In this document: positions 21,241 through 31,139 of the stretch, piece by piece | How positions within the stretch are numbered: position 1 is the first letter of the stretch | Layout of the letters: every line of letters starts with the position of its first letter | Origin: Cyclaneusma minus | Lineage: Eukaryota; Ascomycota; Leotiomycetes; Marthamycetales; Marthamycetaceae | NCBI GenBank assembly: GCA_037179335.1 | Contig: JAKZHN010000005.1 | Span: forward strand, 1,240,001 to 1,304,000 | Reading direction: 5' to 3' | DNA length: 64,000 nucleotides | Program-made: the position numbers and the translations under genes | Notes under the pieces: generated by a model | What the model saw: the letters and a program-made list of their open reading frames with translations, nothing else | What the model was told of the DNA's origin: nothing | Databases searched by the model: none

Positions 21241-22640
21241 TCAGTCGTCGGCAACCCAATTCTCAACTAATCACCAAGAGCGGCAAAAACTCGAAAAGAC
21301 TGTCATGGCTCGGCCAACTACTTTGCTAGCTAAAAGCCACCCGGTGAACCTAGTAAGTGCAACTGTTTTGTTAGATTGACGCGATCAGCATCAGGTGTGA
21401 ATCTAGGGCGGCAAAAGTTAAGCAAAGGAAATCTGGCGAACTTTGGGGCTTTAAATACTTCGCAGCTAAACCGCTGAGTTGAGATTGACCAGTATAAAAC
21501 ACGTGACGTGGTCTGAGCCCGCTTGTGAGCAAGAAGTATTAGTATGGGTCAAACTTCCCTTTGGCTTTTCTTCTTCAAAAACTGCAGTAAGGTGGTAATC
21601 AGCAAAGGGCCTTATCTTTGAGACTGCGAAGATTTTTATCCACGGAAGAATCTTAGTGAATCCTTACTCGGTGTAGCTTAGCTGTATCCGTATCTAATTC
21701 TAGGAGACATCAGCTAAGAGCTTTGTATGCTGCAGTTTTCCATTTTACGCCCGCTGACCTGTCGCCGCTGCCGTCGTTCAGTAGAGCTGCTATCGTTCGT
21801 TAGACGAAAAGTGCGAACACGGTCTTTGGAAACATTGAATGTTTTCAGCGAGCAAGACTCCTGGCTGATTCGACTGTCAAAACTCGAAAAAGGCCGAGAA
21901 TATGTTCAACTACAGGATTTTTATGTCTTGCATGCCCTTCGCCAGGTTCATGTTACCCATGGGAATGGTTGCTGGGGGTTTTGGTTTGCATTTATACCTG
22001 GAAGTCTTTGGCATCCAGGGGTAGTGAGCTCTTGGTTGCTACTGACCGTTTTTTACTACTGCTGTCGTATAGCAAGGCTGCTGTCGTTCGTTTTGCGAAA
22101 GGTGCTAAAGCAGTCTTTAGGACTCGAAGGTTTTTAGCAAACAATAATTCTAGCTGAATCGAGAATCGAAAGTGGCTAAGAACATGTTCAAGTGCAAAAT
22201 GTTTTGTCTGGCTCGCCCATCTTCCTGTTGAAATACACTGCTCTGATGCTGATGCTTGAGGTGTTTCTGAAGAACAAGAACTAGGAGTGGTTCAGATGTA
22301 TTTATCCCTCGAAGTCCTGGGCGTGCTGAGTGTTAGGACTGCTAAATCACGTGCTACCACCAGCCTGACGGCGCTAGTAAAGGATCGACAGCTCTGTTGA
22401 GCCTTCAAGCATTTACAGCACTAGTCCATGCGCTAAGCTTGCGCCTTTGCTGCTATAAAAGCAGTCCCTGACTAGACCTTCCCAATTCAAGGTCCTGCAT
22501 GCCTGCTGCCTTGCCTCAGTATACCGCTCTACGGTTCTCGGTTGCCTCTTTCCCCAAAGCCAATATACCATGTTTCAGTCACCCCTTTGTGCACACTTTG
22601 CGACCGTCAACTGTTTAGGGGGTACTAGCTATGGGGCTGC
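21241..22640. repeat. Central part of the module array, more degenerate copies
   Basis: Two related blocks of about 145 bp begin with GCTGCTATCGTTCG at 21786 and GCTGCTGTCGTTCG at 22077, 291 bp apart. Each is followed by a minus-strand TATA-like site (about 21988 and 22299). A plus-strand TATA box (GCTATAAAAGC) is at about 22454. These appear to be shortened versions of the left-array module. No supported ORF is present. Confidence 0.65.
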
Positions 22641-24100
22641 GGGACACCAACTACCTACGTAGTCTTACGCGGAATCCTGTGGCACAAAGGTAGTAGGAAA
22701 TATCCATGACAGCAGTGCCGAAACACGACTGCACTGGCTCCCACTAATTTTCTGGACCCTACCCGCTACTCCACGTCCGTCGGATTTTGGAAGGTCAAGT
22801 GCTCACTATCTCGAACTTGTCAAAAGCGACCAACGCAATGACTTACAGTAGTATGATGAGCCTAAGGTTCAATTTGTTTTAGCTTTCTATATGCGCTGAC
22901 TGAGTGGTATTCATAGACCACCAAGTCTCAACTCTCAGTTCTCAGACAACACCCTGTAGTGCACCAACGGTAGGAACCATTCACGACAGCGGTGTCGAGT
23001 TTACAGAAATAGATCTTTCGGCTTAGCGAAGGCCTCGCAAATCGCGATGTGAACATGAGTCCTGCCGTCCCTATTGACTTTTTGTAGATTCATGAAAATG
23101 AAATGTTCTTTATCTTGAAATCACCAAAACTAGCTCAAGATTTCCTAACAACTTACATTTTGCAAGTTTCTGGATATTCCGAAATCTGGCTTCCCATATG
23201 CGTTCCTTAAGGGGTATTTATATCTAGGCAATTAAGTCTCAAAACACAAGCCTGTAGCAAAAATACGTTAAAGGGTATGCACGAGAGCAGCACCGAGTCA
23301 CGACAGTAGCCCTCTCAGTCCCGCAAATGGACTTGGATGTAACCATCATAACCATCATAGCTTCTGCAACTCCACGTCCTTCCAAGTTAAAAAGAACGAA
23401 ATTAACCAAAGATCTCCCAACGCCTTCCAGTCGCTCGTCGGCTCTATAGTTAAAAATCTGGGTTTTCGTATGTGTTGCTCCAGGAGTATTTATACCTAGG
23501 CAACAAGCGAGTCTCGACCAGAATCCTGTGACAAAAACGCGGAAGGAACCGTCCCAGCACGGCAGACGTACCGAGTCACGACAGCAACCCTCTCAGTTCC
23601 GCAGATGGCTCGCGCATGGGAATGTGAAAATGAATTCTGCGCCTCTGTCCCCTTCAGATTCCTGAAGTGAAGCTTTCTCTATGTCAAACTGACCAAGATT
23701 TCACAACGACTTCCAGTGCAACCTGGGTTTCTGATTCCGAATTCTGGCTCTTGTAGGCGTTGCTGGAGGCGTATTTATACGCAATGCCGCAGCCCAGTCC
23801 CAAACACAATCCTGTAGCGAAAAGACGGTAGGCACCATACATCCACGATAGTAGAACCGAGTCACGACAGCAGAAGACTCACAATGCAAAATCAGCGCCT
23901 GCCCTGCCGCTCCTATCTCCTTCAGATCCATCCCTCCAGGCGAAATGTTCTCTATTGATGTCAAAATCGCAAGAAAGAAAATTGATCATAAACTCTCGGC
24001 AATTTCGAACATGGGGTTGCGATTCGATTCGGTCATTTCTGAAATCTGGCTCTTCGTAGGCGCTACTTGAAGGGTATTTTATAGGTAATCAGATCATACG
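22641..24100 (-). repeat. Right promoter-module array: ~285-bp tandem units on the minus strand
   Basis: Five tandem units are marked by a CCTGT(A/G)-x-CAAAA landmark at 22676, 22953, 23251, 23525 and 23811 (spacing 277, 298, 274, 286 bp). Each later unit has a minus-strand TATA box near 23222, 23494, 23779 and 24083. The last three units share ACCGAGTCACGACAG. Read on the minus strand, a TGCTGTCGT core lies 186-231 bp downstream of each TATA, the same distance as in the left array but on the opposite strand. The two outermost left units have lost the TATA consensus. A related TATA (GGGTTATTTATAGG) recurs near 24394. Confidence 0.8.
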
Positions 24101-24679
24101 GCTACCGAGATCTTGCCAATCTGTTGAATTGACCGTCATGCAACGGGGCTTCCCATGATGGCGGCGGCGGTGAGGGGCGCTAGCGGTGATTTAGCAGATT
24201 GACATTGAGACAAATAGTGCACGGGAATTGCATACGGCCTGAATGCTCAAGCTCCAAAGCACTCAGCAGCCCCTAGCTCTCAGCGAAAACGGTTCCCACG
24301 TATATCAAAGCTTTTTTTCGTTGCCGGGTTCTTTGAATCAATTCGCTTCCACGCAATTGGATATTCTTGATCTTTCCTTGGGGAGATGGTGGTGGGTTAT
24401 TTATAGGTGTTTAGGGAGGGCTCTAGGGGCTAGCGTGTGATAGCCGTCACGTGTGACGGGCGTGAGAGCGTGCCGCTTACGTCGGCTACCACCCCCATGC
24501 ACGAAGGTATTGGAGAGTTCTAAGGCGCTCTGGTTTCCTCGGCGAAAGCCAAAACCGTAAGTAAAAGCGGTACTAAATCTATATATTTCATTTCAGGATA
24601 TCTACCCAAGTGGCCCCCTGTTCATAAATCATAGTCCCAGGAACTCGTTACCAACCCAACCTCGCAGTAAAGCCCAACC

Positions 24680-27035
24680 TCAAGTTCCCAATCCCGGCTC
24701 AAACCGCATCATATCATTCAGCATCTGCAAACTAAACCCATCACCCTCACACAAACTCAACAACCATTCCGCGTCCATCTGCTGCATATCACCCCCATAA
24801 CCACCCAACCCCTGTCCCAAGCCCTCTTCATTCCCCTCCCCCATTCCCCCAGCACCAAACAGATTACCACCTCCACTTCCACTGGAGTTGCCAAAGTCCA
24901 TCGAAGGACTTGACGCATCAAACCATTTCCTCGTATCATCCGGACACGGCACCGGCGCCGGATACGTGTTTCTCAACTCTCGTTCTCGCTGGCTCTTGGG
25001 GCTCAGCTCCGGCGGCGAAAGGACCTGACCATTGCCTGCCATCGGATATGGGCTATTTGGAAAACCGCCCATGCCGGTGGGTCCTACTGACATACCCTGA
25101 TTCAGCATAAAACTCATGCCACTCCTTTTCCCGCCGCTCTGCTCTCTCTCCCAGCCCTTCTTTGCCGCCGACGACGACGGTGGTGGCGATGACGGATTTG
25201 GCTTTGTTTTGCTCATATGGTCCATGGTAGCGCTGATGACAGACTCCAGTGCATCACGGTATTTTTTCACAGAAGGTGTGCGCTCGGCCATCACGAAGAG
25301 GGCGGAGGAGCAGGCGCGTAGGTCGTTGGAGACGGTGAAGGTCCACAGGGCGGGGGAGAGGAAGAGGATGTAGCACATGGTGATGCCGGCGATGAAGACC
25401 ATGTGCAGGGCGACGAAAGAGTGGCCGTAGTTGTTAGACTGGTGGAGGCGCTTGACGGCTTGGCAAATTTGGCCGCAGGCTAGCATGCATCTTGCTACAT
25501 GGGGGGAGGAAGGGTGAAGGACGGCTATGAAGGGTTGCAGGAGAAGGCGGAGGGCGTGATTGTAGTGCATGTCCATGTAGTCGGTTTCGTAAGGGGGCGA
25601 GGGAGGAATGTTGTTGTGCCATGCTTCGATGCGGTTGAGCATTGGTTGTATCTTTGGAATTAGGGAGGAGGTGGGTCGGTCTACGCGGTAGATGGTGGTC
25701 TGGATGTGGGATTCTATGCGTTTGATGCTGATGCACTGAATTCCCATGGTCAGATTTGAGGAAGGTCGCGAGGCTTGGAAACTCGGGGAGTTTGCCACGG
25801 CCAACGTCCTTGCTATCAAGTTGTCGTCGCGGACTGTGTCGTCGATCTCGAGGGGCATATTGGCGTCAATATCTCGATCGGAAACGCTGTATGGACGGCC
25901 AAGAGAATTGGCAATTGTCCGCTCAAGGTAGTAAACACTCCAGAAAAGACGTCGACGCAGCTGGCCTTCGTAAGGAGCGAACTTGGTGTAATGAGCCTCA
26001 CGATGCATACCCAAGTCAATACAAGTTCGCATAGCGAGACCAATCATATACCAAATGCCGGAGTTCGAAGGTGAACGGAGGTTATAGAGAACGAGGAGTG
26101 TCATTGCTTCGATATTATGAACAGAATGAGATTCGCGTGCGGATGAAACATATTGCAAGGCCGTCATAAAGAAGTTTTCGGGCGGCGTATAGTCATAAGC
26201 TTCCGTGAGCTTCAACATCGTGGCTCCAATGGCATAAGCCATGTAGATCTTGAATGTTCCAAATTGGTCTTGAGGGTCGTCCGAAGGGGGCTCGAAACGT
26301 GAAGCATGGTGCTTCTGCAAGTCCTGCTTGTCCAGGAAGGGGTATCGCAAGTGGACTCGAGTCAGATAGGCATCCAAAATTCGAGAGCCCATATCATCGT
26401 TCGGCGGGGGAGCACTGTGTTTTTTCAGATCCGCAAGACTCAATGCTCTGGGTTGGTTCACGCTGATAGTTGACGACAAAGCCTTGTTCCAGACTGTTGC
26501 TTGAACCATCTGCCCCAGATTCATGGCCAGTGAAAAGCCAGACGCGGAGCCGACATAGGTTGGCTCACCCCCAAGACTCACAAAGCCGACGATATCAGCA
26601 ATATTGCTACTCCCTTTCCTGTCCTGAGGTGAATTTGAGGGCATAGAATGGCTTCCATACTCCGGCGGCGGTGCATTAGCATAAGCGGCAAGTTGGGATT
26701 CGAGATAGGATATCCGGTCCAACAGAGCTCGATTGGGACCGCTGTTGGTCTGTTAGCAAGAGTTCTTCTTGTCATAGCGAGAGAGTGCCGTCAGACCTCT
26801 GATACTCCTCAATAGCAGAAGGAGGCTGTATACACTCCTCCTTAGCCCCCTGACAATTGGTACAGACGGGGAAGCCCAAGCACTTCTGCTTCCTCTGGCG
26901 GCATCGCTCGCAGCTCTTTCTCGCTCGTTTGGTCGGCCGCGGGTTCGGATCGTCGGTCATCTTGGCTTTGTCTCCAGTGCTCCGCGTCGGCTCAGGGATT
27001 TCCGATGGTATCGAGGGCTCTCTCTTGTCTGCCAT
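24680..27035 (-). CDS. Zn2Cys6 transcription factor with fungal-specific TF domain
   Basis: Two exons: 27035-26797 and 26741-24680, intron 55 bp; the product is about 766 aa. The junction restores EEYQSGPNRALLDRISYLE. The zinc cluster is SCERCRQRKQKCLGFPVC followed by TNCQGAKEEC, with C-x2-C-x6-C-x5-C-x2-C-x6-C spacing, preceded by a basic PTKRARK stretch. A predicted dimerisation helix (LLDRISYLESQLAAY) follows. The middle-homology region is clear from AYLTRVHLRYPFLDKQDL and LRRRLFWSVYYLERTIANSL. The C-terminal quarter is Gly/Ser/Pro-rich and ends in an acidic/hydrophobic segment (MDAEWLLSLCEG) that could be an activation domain. It lies next to the promoter-module array, but its start is at the far end. 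Targets are unknown. Confidence 0.93.
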
Positions 27036-28270
27036 GGACGCAATTCCGTGAGTTTGTGAAGAGCTGGGGAAGTCCAGCCCACATATGTTAATGGCATGGC
27101 GAGGAAGGTCTTTTGATTACGCTTATCGGATGTTTCCAAGTTCTTATCACGCCCGTCACTTGGCCGCGGCGGGGCACGAGGAGTATATATGTATAATGGG
27201 CCGAGTAAGTCCCTTGTCTGTACATGAATACATGGCTGCTGACTGGATGCTGCTGGATGCTGAGGGATTGATTGGTCTGAAGCTGGTGGAGTAGCACCTT
27301 GTACCCTCATATTCGGAGGCAGGGCCCGACATATCGACGGGAGGACCCTCATGATTGACAGTGGAAATAGAGAAACACTTAGCTCCACGGGAATAGCATC
27401 AAAAACCCAGCGCCGGCTTTGTTGGCCGTTTCCCTGGGCCTGCAACGTTGTCACCGTGATGGTGTATGTTCTGACTTCGAAAGGGATGCACGCTCGGGTT
27501 CGTTTAGCTCGCAACTCAAAAGGAAGGTTTAGCGAGAGTTTATGTTGCCGAGGTTGCTGGATTGCGTGCATAACTTTGTCTGTCGTTCACTTGCATAATT
27601 TTTGCCAAGCGGGTATCCGCGTGCATGTGGCCTCCGTTCGAACTTCACCATTGCCGCTCCAATTTACTTTGCCTTTCGTTCGGATGCGCCTCCAGACTCC
27701 AGATGAAGCTTGGTTCGGCGCCCCATTTATTGATCGTGGGTTGCAGCGCCTTAGTGAGTGGTTCACCGTTACACACCGCCCGACTGAGTTCTGCGATCAT
27801 GATTTCGCTACCCTCTGGAGCTCAGCCTACAAAAGACCTCATCGACAAAGAAGGCATATATAAGGGCACTTCTGCACGGCTTCCCGAGTTTCACTTTCAA
27901 AAAACCAACCATAACTATGTTCCGACAGGCATGTGCCCTGTTCGGTCTCCCCCCGCGGGATGGACCCTTATGTGGCGACCACACTCTCTTTAAACCTTAA
28001 GCTTCTTCGCGCGAACTGCTGACGACATGCATGATGTGGAAATACCTTAACCTCAACTATTACTGCTAAGAAGTCTCACCGTCGTGGTGGCGCTTGCAAG
28101 AATACTGCAAAGCTTGGGTTGTTGCCTCGCCCCGCATCTGCTCTCCATGTCTTTTTCCATTATAAGAGAACGTCCGGTACGAGCTTTTCCTTTCATCGGT
28201 CTCTCTTGTGTTTATACCAAGACCGTCGATCTCATCTTTCGCTTCCACATATTGCTACTTTGTCTGCAAA
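27036..28270. other. Divergent intergenic region between Zn2Cys6 and GH47 genes
   Basis: About 1.2 kb between two genes transcribed apart. The last 150 bp before 28271 are pyrimidine-rich with TATA-like TTATAAGAG, a plausible GH47 promoter. No gene is supported; the open frames lack domains. Confidence 0.5.
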
Positions 28271-29977
28271 ATGAGGCTTCCGGGTGATCACGGCCTTGCT
28301 GCCGTACTCGGCTCCATCCATTTGCTTTCTCGAATTCCTTCCACTTCTGCTCAGTCTATCTACTCTCAATCATGCATGGGCATGACACCACCAAAGGATC
28401 TGGCATATTCGAGACAGCTGGGTAAAGACTATGACTACAGATGCTTCCCACAAGACCAAGAGTTCCGCGCCAATGCTATCATTGAACAATTCCGCTTCGC
28501 AATGGATGGCTACTTCACCTTCGCCTTTCCGCACGATGAGCTGCGACCCCTCAACAACAGCTTCGCCGATCATCGAAATGGATGGGGAGTCATTGCCTTT
28601 GACGCCCTGGATACGGCCATTATCATGGAACAACAGGACATCGTGGACAAAATTCTCGACTTTATCCCCACTGTCAACTTCACACAGACACAGACGGAAG
28701 AGCCATCCGTCGTCAGTCTTTTCGAGACCAACATCCGCTATGTGGCGAGCATGCTGTCATCCTACGACCTCCTCAAAGGCCCCTTTTCCCACATGGCTAA
28801 GAACAAACCCACAGAGGTCGATGCTCTATTGACACAGGCCAAGTACCTGGCAGATCAACTCAAGTTCGCCTTCAACACCGACAGTGGTATTCCAGTCAAC
28901 CTCATCTACTTCAACAATCATACTTTCTCCGACATGTACAAGCAAGATGATGGCGTCTACACTGCCGGTCTTGCCGAGCTTGGAACGCTTCAGATCGAAT
29001 GGCAGCATCTTTCAGACTTGACCGGTGACCCCGAATACGGCGACCTAGTTCAGAAAGCTGATTCCTACTTCTTCAACCCCGTCTCCCAATACCCCGGCGT
29101 TGTTAATGCCGAGCCCTTCCCCGGTCTCACCGGCGGCAATTTCAGCACCAAGACCGGCAAGATCGTCGACGACTACGGTGGATGGGTCTCCGGCAATGAC
29201 TCCGCCTATGAGTACCTCATCAAGATGTACGTGTACGACCCCGATCGCTACGCCAACTACAGCGACATGTTCACGAAAGCCGCCGACAGCACCATGGCCC
29301 ACCTTGCCTCGCATCCCTCCTCGCGCCCCGACCTCACCATGGTCCAAACCTACGCTGGCACCCAAACGCAAAACTACTCTCAACAACTCGCCTGCTTCAT
29401 CGGCGGTAGCTACCTGCTCGGCAGCACCGCCCTCAACCGCCCCGACTGGAAAGAGTTCGGCCTCGAGCTAAGCGAGTTCTGCGCCAACGGCTACCGCTAC
29501 GCACCCGCCGGCATCGGCCCCAACGAATACTCCTGGGACACCGACATGCTCGCCACCAACTTCAGCAACCAAACGGCCCTCTACGAAAAAGCCGGCTGGT
29601 ACATCCCCGAAAACGGCGAAGAAAACTATTACAACGGCCAAGCCCCCGAGGCCGTCGAGAGCTGGTACTACGCCTACCAAGTCACGGAAGACCAGTACTG
29701 GCGCGACGTGGCCTGGGCCTACGTGATTGCGCAAAACACCACCGAGCGCGTGGGCTCTGGTTTCAGCAGCGTCAATAATGTTCTCAAGACGGATGGTGGC
29801 GGGACTGAGAATTTCATGGCCAGTTTTCTGCTGGCTGAGGTGTTTAAGTACCAGTATATGATTCAGAAGGAGGGAGGCGGTATCTGGAATGTTATGGGCG
29901 GACCCGATAAGACGAATTTGTTTGTGTACAATACGGAGTGTCATCCGATGAGGGTTACTGCTAAGAAACCGGTTTGA
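28271..29977 (+). CDS. Secreted class I alpha-1,2-mannosidase (GH47)
   Basis: Single exon, 568 aa. I chose the ATG at 28271 (CAAAATGAG context) because it gives a likely signal peptide (MRLPGDHGLAAVLGSIHLL up to about STSAQS); an in-frame ATG at 28208 would add 21 residues. GH47 enzymes trim alpha-1,2-linked mannose from N-glycans and need calcium. Visible hallmarks are GWGVIAFDALDTAIIM, SLFETNIRYVASMLSSYDLL, the cysteine pair in QQLACFIGG and LSEFCANGY (equivalent to the family disulfide), APEAVESWYYAYQ (the usual RPE-x-x-ES region), SFLLAEVFKYQYM, and the C-terminal NTECHP with the calcium-ligating Thr. Many N-glycosylation sequons support secretion. Confidence 0.93.
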   Translation: MRLPGDHGLAAVLGSIHLLSRIPSTSAQSIYSQSCMGMTPPKDLAYSRQLGKDYDYRCFPQDQEFRANAIIEQFRFAMDGYFTFAFPHDELRPLNNSFADHRNGWGVIAFDALDTAIIMEQQDIVDKILDFIPTVNFTQTQTEEPSVVSLFETNIRYVASMLSSYDLLKGPFSHMAKNKPTEVDALLTQAKYLADQLKFAFNTDSGIPVNLIYFNNHTFSDMYKQDDGVYTAGLAELGTLQIEWQHLSDLTGDPEYGDLVQKADSYFFNPVSQYPGVVNAEPFPGLTGGNFSTKTGKIVDDYGGWVSGNDSAYEYLIKMYVYDPDRYANYSDMFTKAADSTMAHLASHPSSRPDLTMVQTYAGTQTQNYSQQLACFIGGSYLLGSTALNRPDWKEFGLELSEFCANGYRYAPAGIGPNEYSWDTDMLATNFSNQTALYEKAGWYIPENGEENYYNGQAPEAVESWYYAYQVTEDQYWRDVAWAYVIAQNTTERVGSGFSSVNNVLKTDGGGTENFMASFLLAEVFKYQYMIQKEGGGIWNVMGGPDKTNLFVYNTECHPMRVTAKKPV

Positions 29978-31139
29978 GAAAGGGGAGGATGGGGCGCCTG
30001 GAGCGCTTCTCACTCCACGAGTTACAAGGAAAGTCGCAGAATTCAGAATGAGATAATGAAATACAATACCGTAGCAGAGTCTTGCTTAGGAAGTTTTGTT
30101 GCACGTGAAAAAAACCAACTAGGTATATGACGCAGTGCTGACACGATATGGATTCTTTAGAACAAAGGGAGCCACATGGAACAAAATGCAATTGAAATTC
30201 TCAACTGAAGAAGCTATACCATCTAGGCGCGCTGTACGTCCTCTTATATAGCCCTCATACCCTCCTCGCTTGCCCCCCCCCCCCAATTACTCGGAACTCG
30301 GAGAACACGTACGGTCTTCGGAAATCACTTGCCAAATGTGCCCTCGAAGGTCTCGAGCGCCTATACTCGTCGTCCTGTGGGCGTCTCTAGATCTAAGGTG
30401 TTCAGACCAACTGTTTCGGAGGCACTTTATCATTTTATACAAGAATCAGAGTCCCAAATACCGAGAGCTAAAACTAGGCCACAGCGCAACCTAAAATCGT
30501 AGGCTTCAAGTGACAAAAGCAAGTTTCAAAAGCAAGCAAGTTTCAAAAGCCGAATTCTTGGGGCGACACGGGGCGACCAGCTTGTGCTGTTGGACGGGTT
30601 CATTGGCCTTGAGAACTCGGAGTCCTGGGACCTGCATACAGTTATTTGTGACTTGTGCTGTGGTTCTGACAGGCCTCACTTTTGCCACTTGCAACTGGAA
30701 TTCCCTCACCACTTGTATTTGGAATTCCCTCACCTTTGCCACTTGGAGCTGGCTCCAGCCCACACCTTTTGTCACCCTATAATTGTCCACTTTGCCTACT
30801 AGATTAATAATGACAAGCATAAGAGACAGAAAGAATGTCAAAGAGAGTGACAGAAAGGGTAGCAGAAAAGCTGGGTTGCAGCCAGGCCCAGCTGCGAATG
30901 GCAAAGGTGAGGGGGTTCCAACTTGCAAATGGTGAGGGGATTCAAAGTTTGGACTGAAACGCGTTTGCTTACGCGTGCTAATCTCCATTCTAAGGGCACT
31001 CGCTGGGTATAAAATACATCGACTCCATCACTTCCCGACTCCAACCTCCATTGGCAAAATGACAGCAATTGAGCAAACACGACTTCCTGTAATCTCCATT
31101 CTCACTACCGACCCCTTAAGTTCTCAGCAGGTAGGCAGG
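29978..31139. other. Intergenic between convergent GH47 and rap1 genes
   Basis: About 1.16 kb with no supported gene. It holds a run of C near 30274 and the foldback repeat listed separately. The open frames here are low-complexity by-products of that repeat. Confidence 0.5.
30695..30955. repeat. Imperfect foldback (inverted) repeat
   Basis: Two arms of roughly 65 bp face each other: about 30700-30765 and about 30880-30950. Both carry the pattern TTGGAAT(T/C)CCCTCACC twice plus TCACCTTTGCCA, in opposite orientation, and both end in GAGCTGG/CAGCTGG-like sequence toward the centre. Identity is about three quarters by eye. No target duplication was found, so it may be a decayed foldback element or a simple inverted duplication. 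Confidence 0.6.

Noticed and set aside
23701..23964. 87-aa minus-strand frame in the right module array
   Set aside because: The neighbouring units break the frame with stops and indels upstream of the core. Partial similarity around the core (VVTR) follows from DNA conservation and does not show coding.
30506..30988. 160-aa minus-strand frame overlapping the foldback repeat
   Set aside because: Its repeated VREFQ segments come directly from the inverted DNA repeat; no intron, start context or family support.
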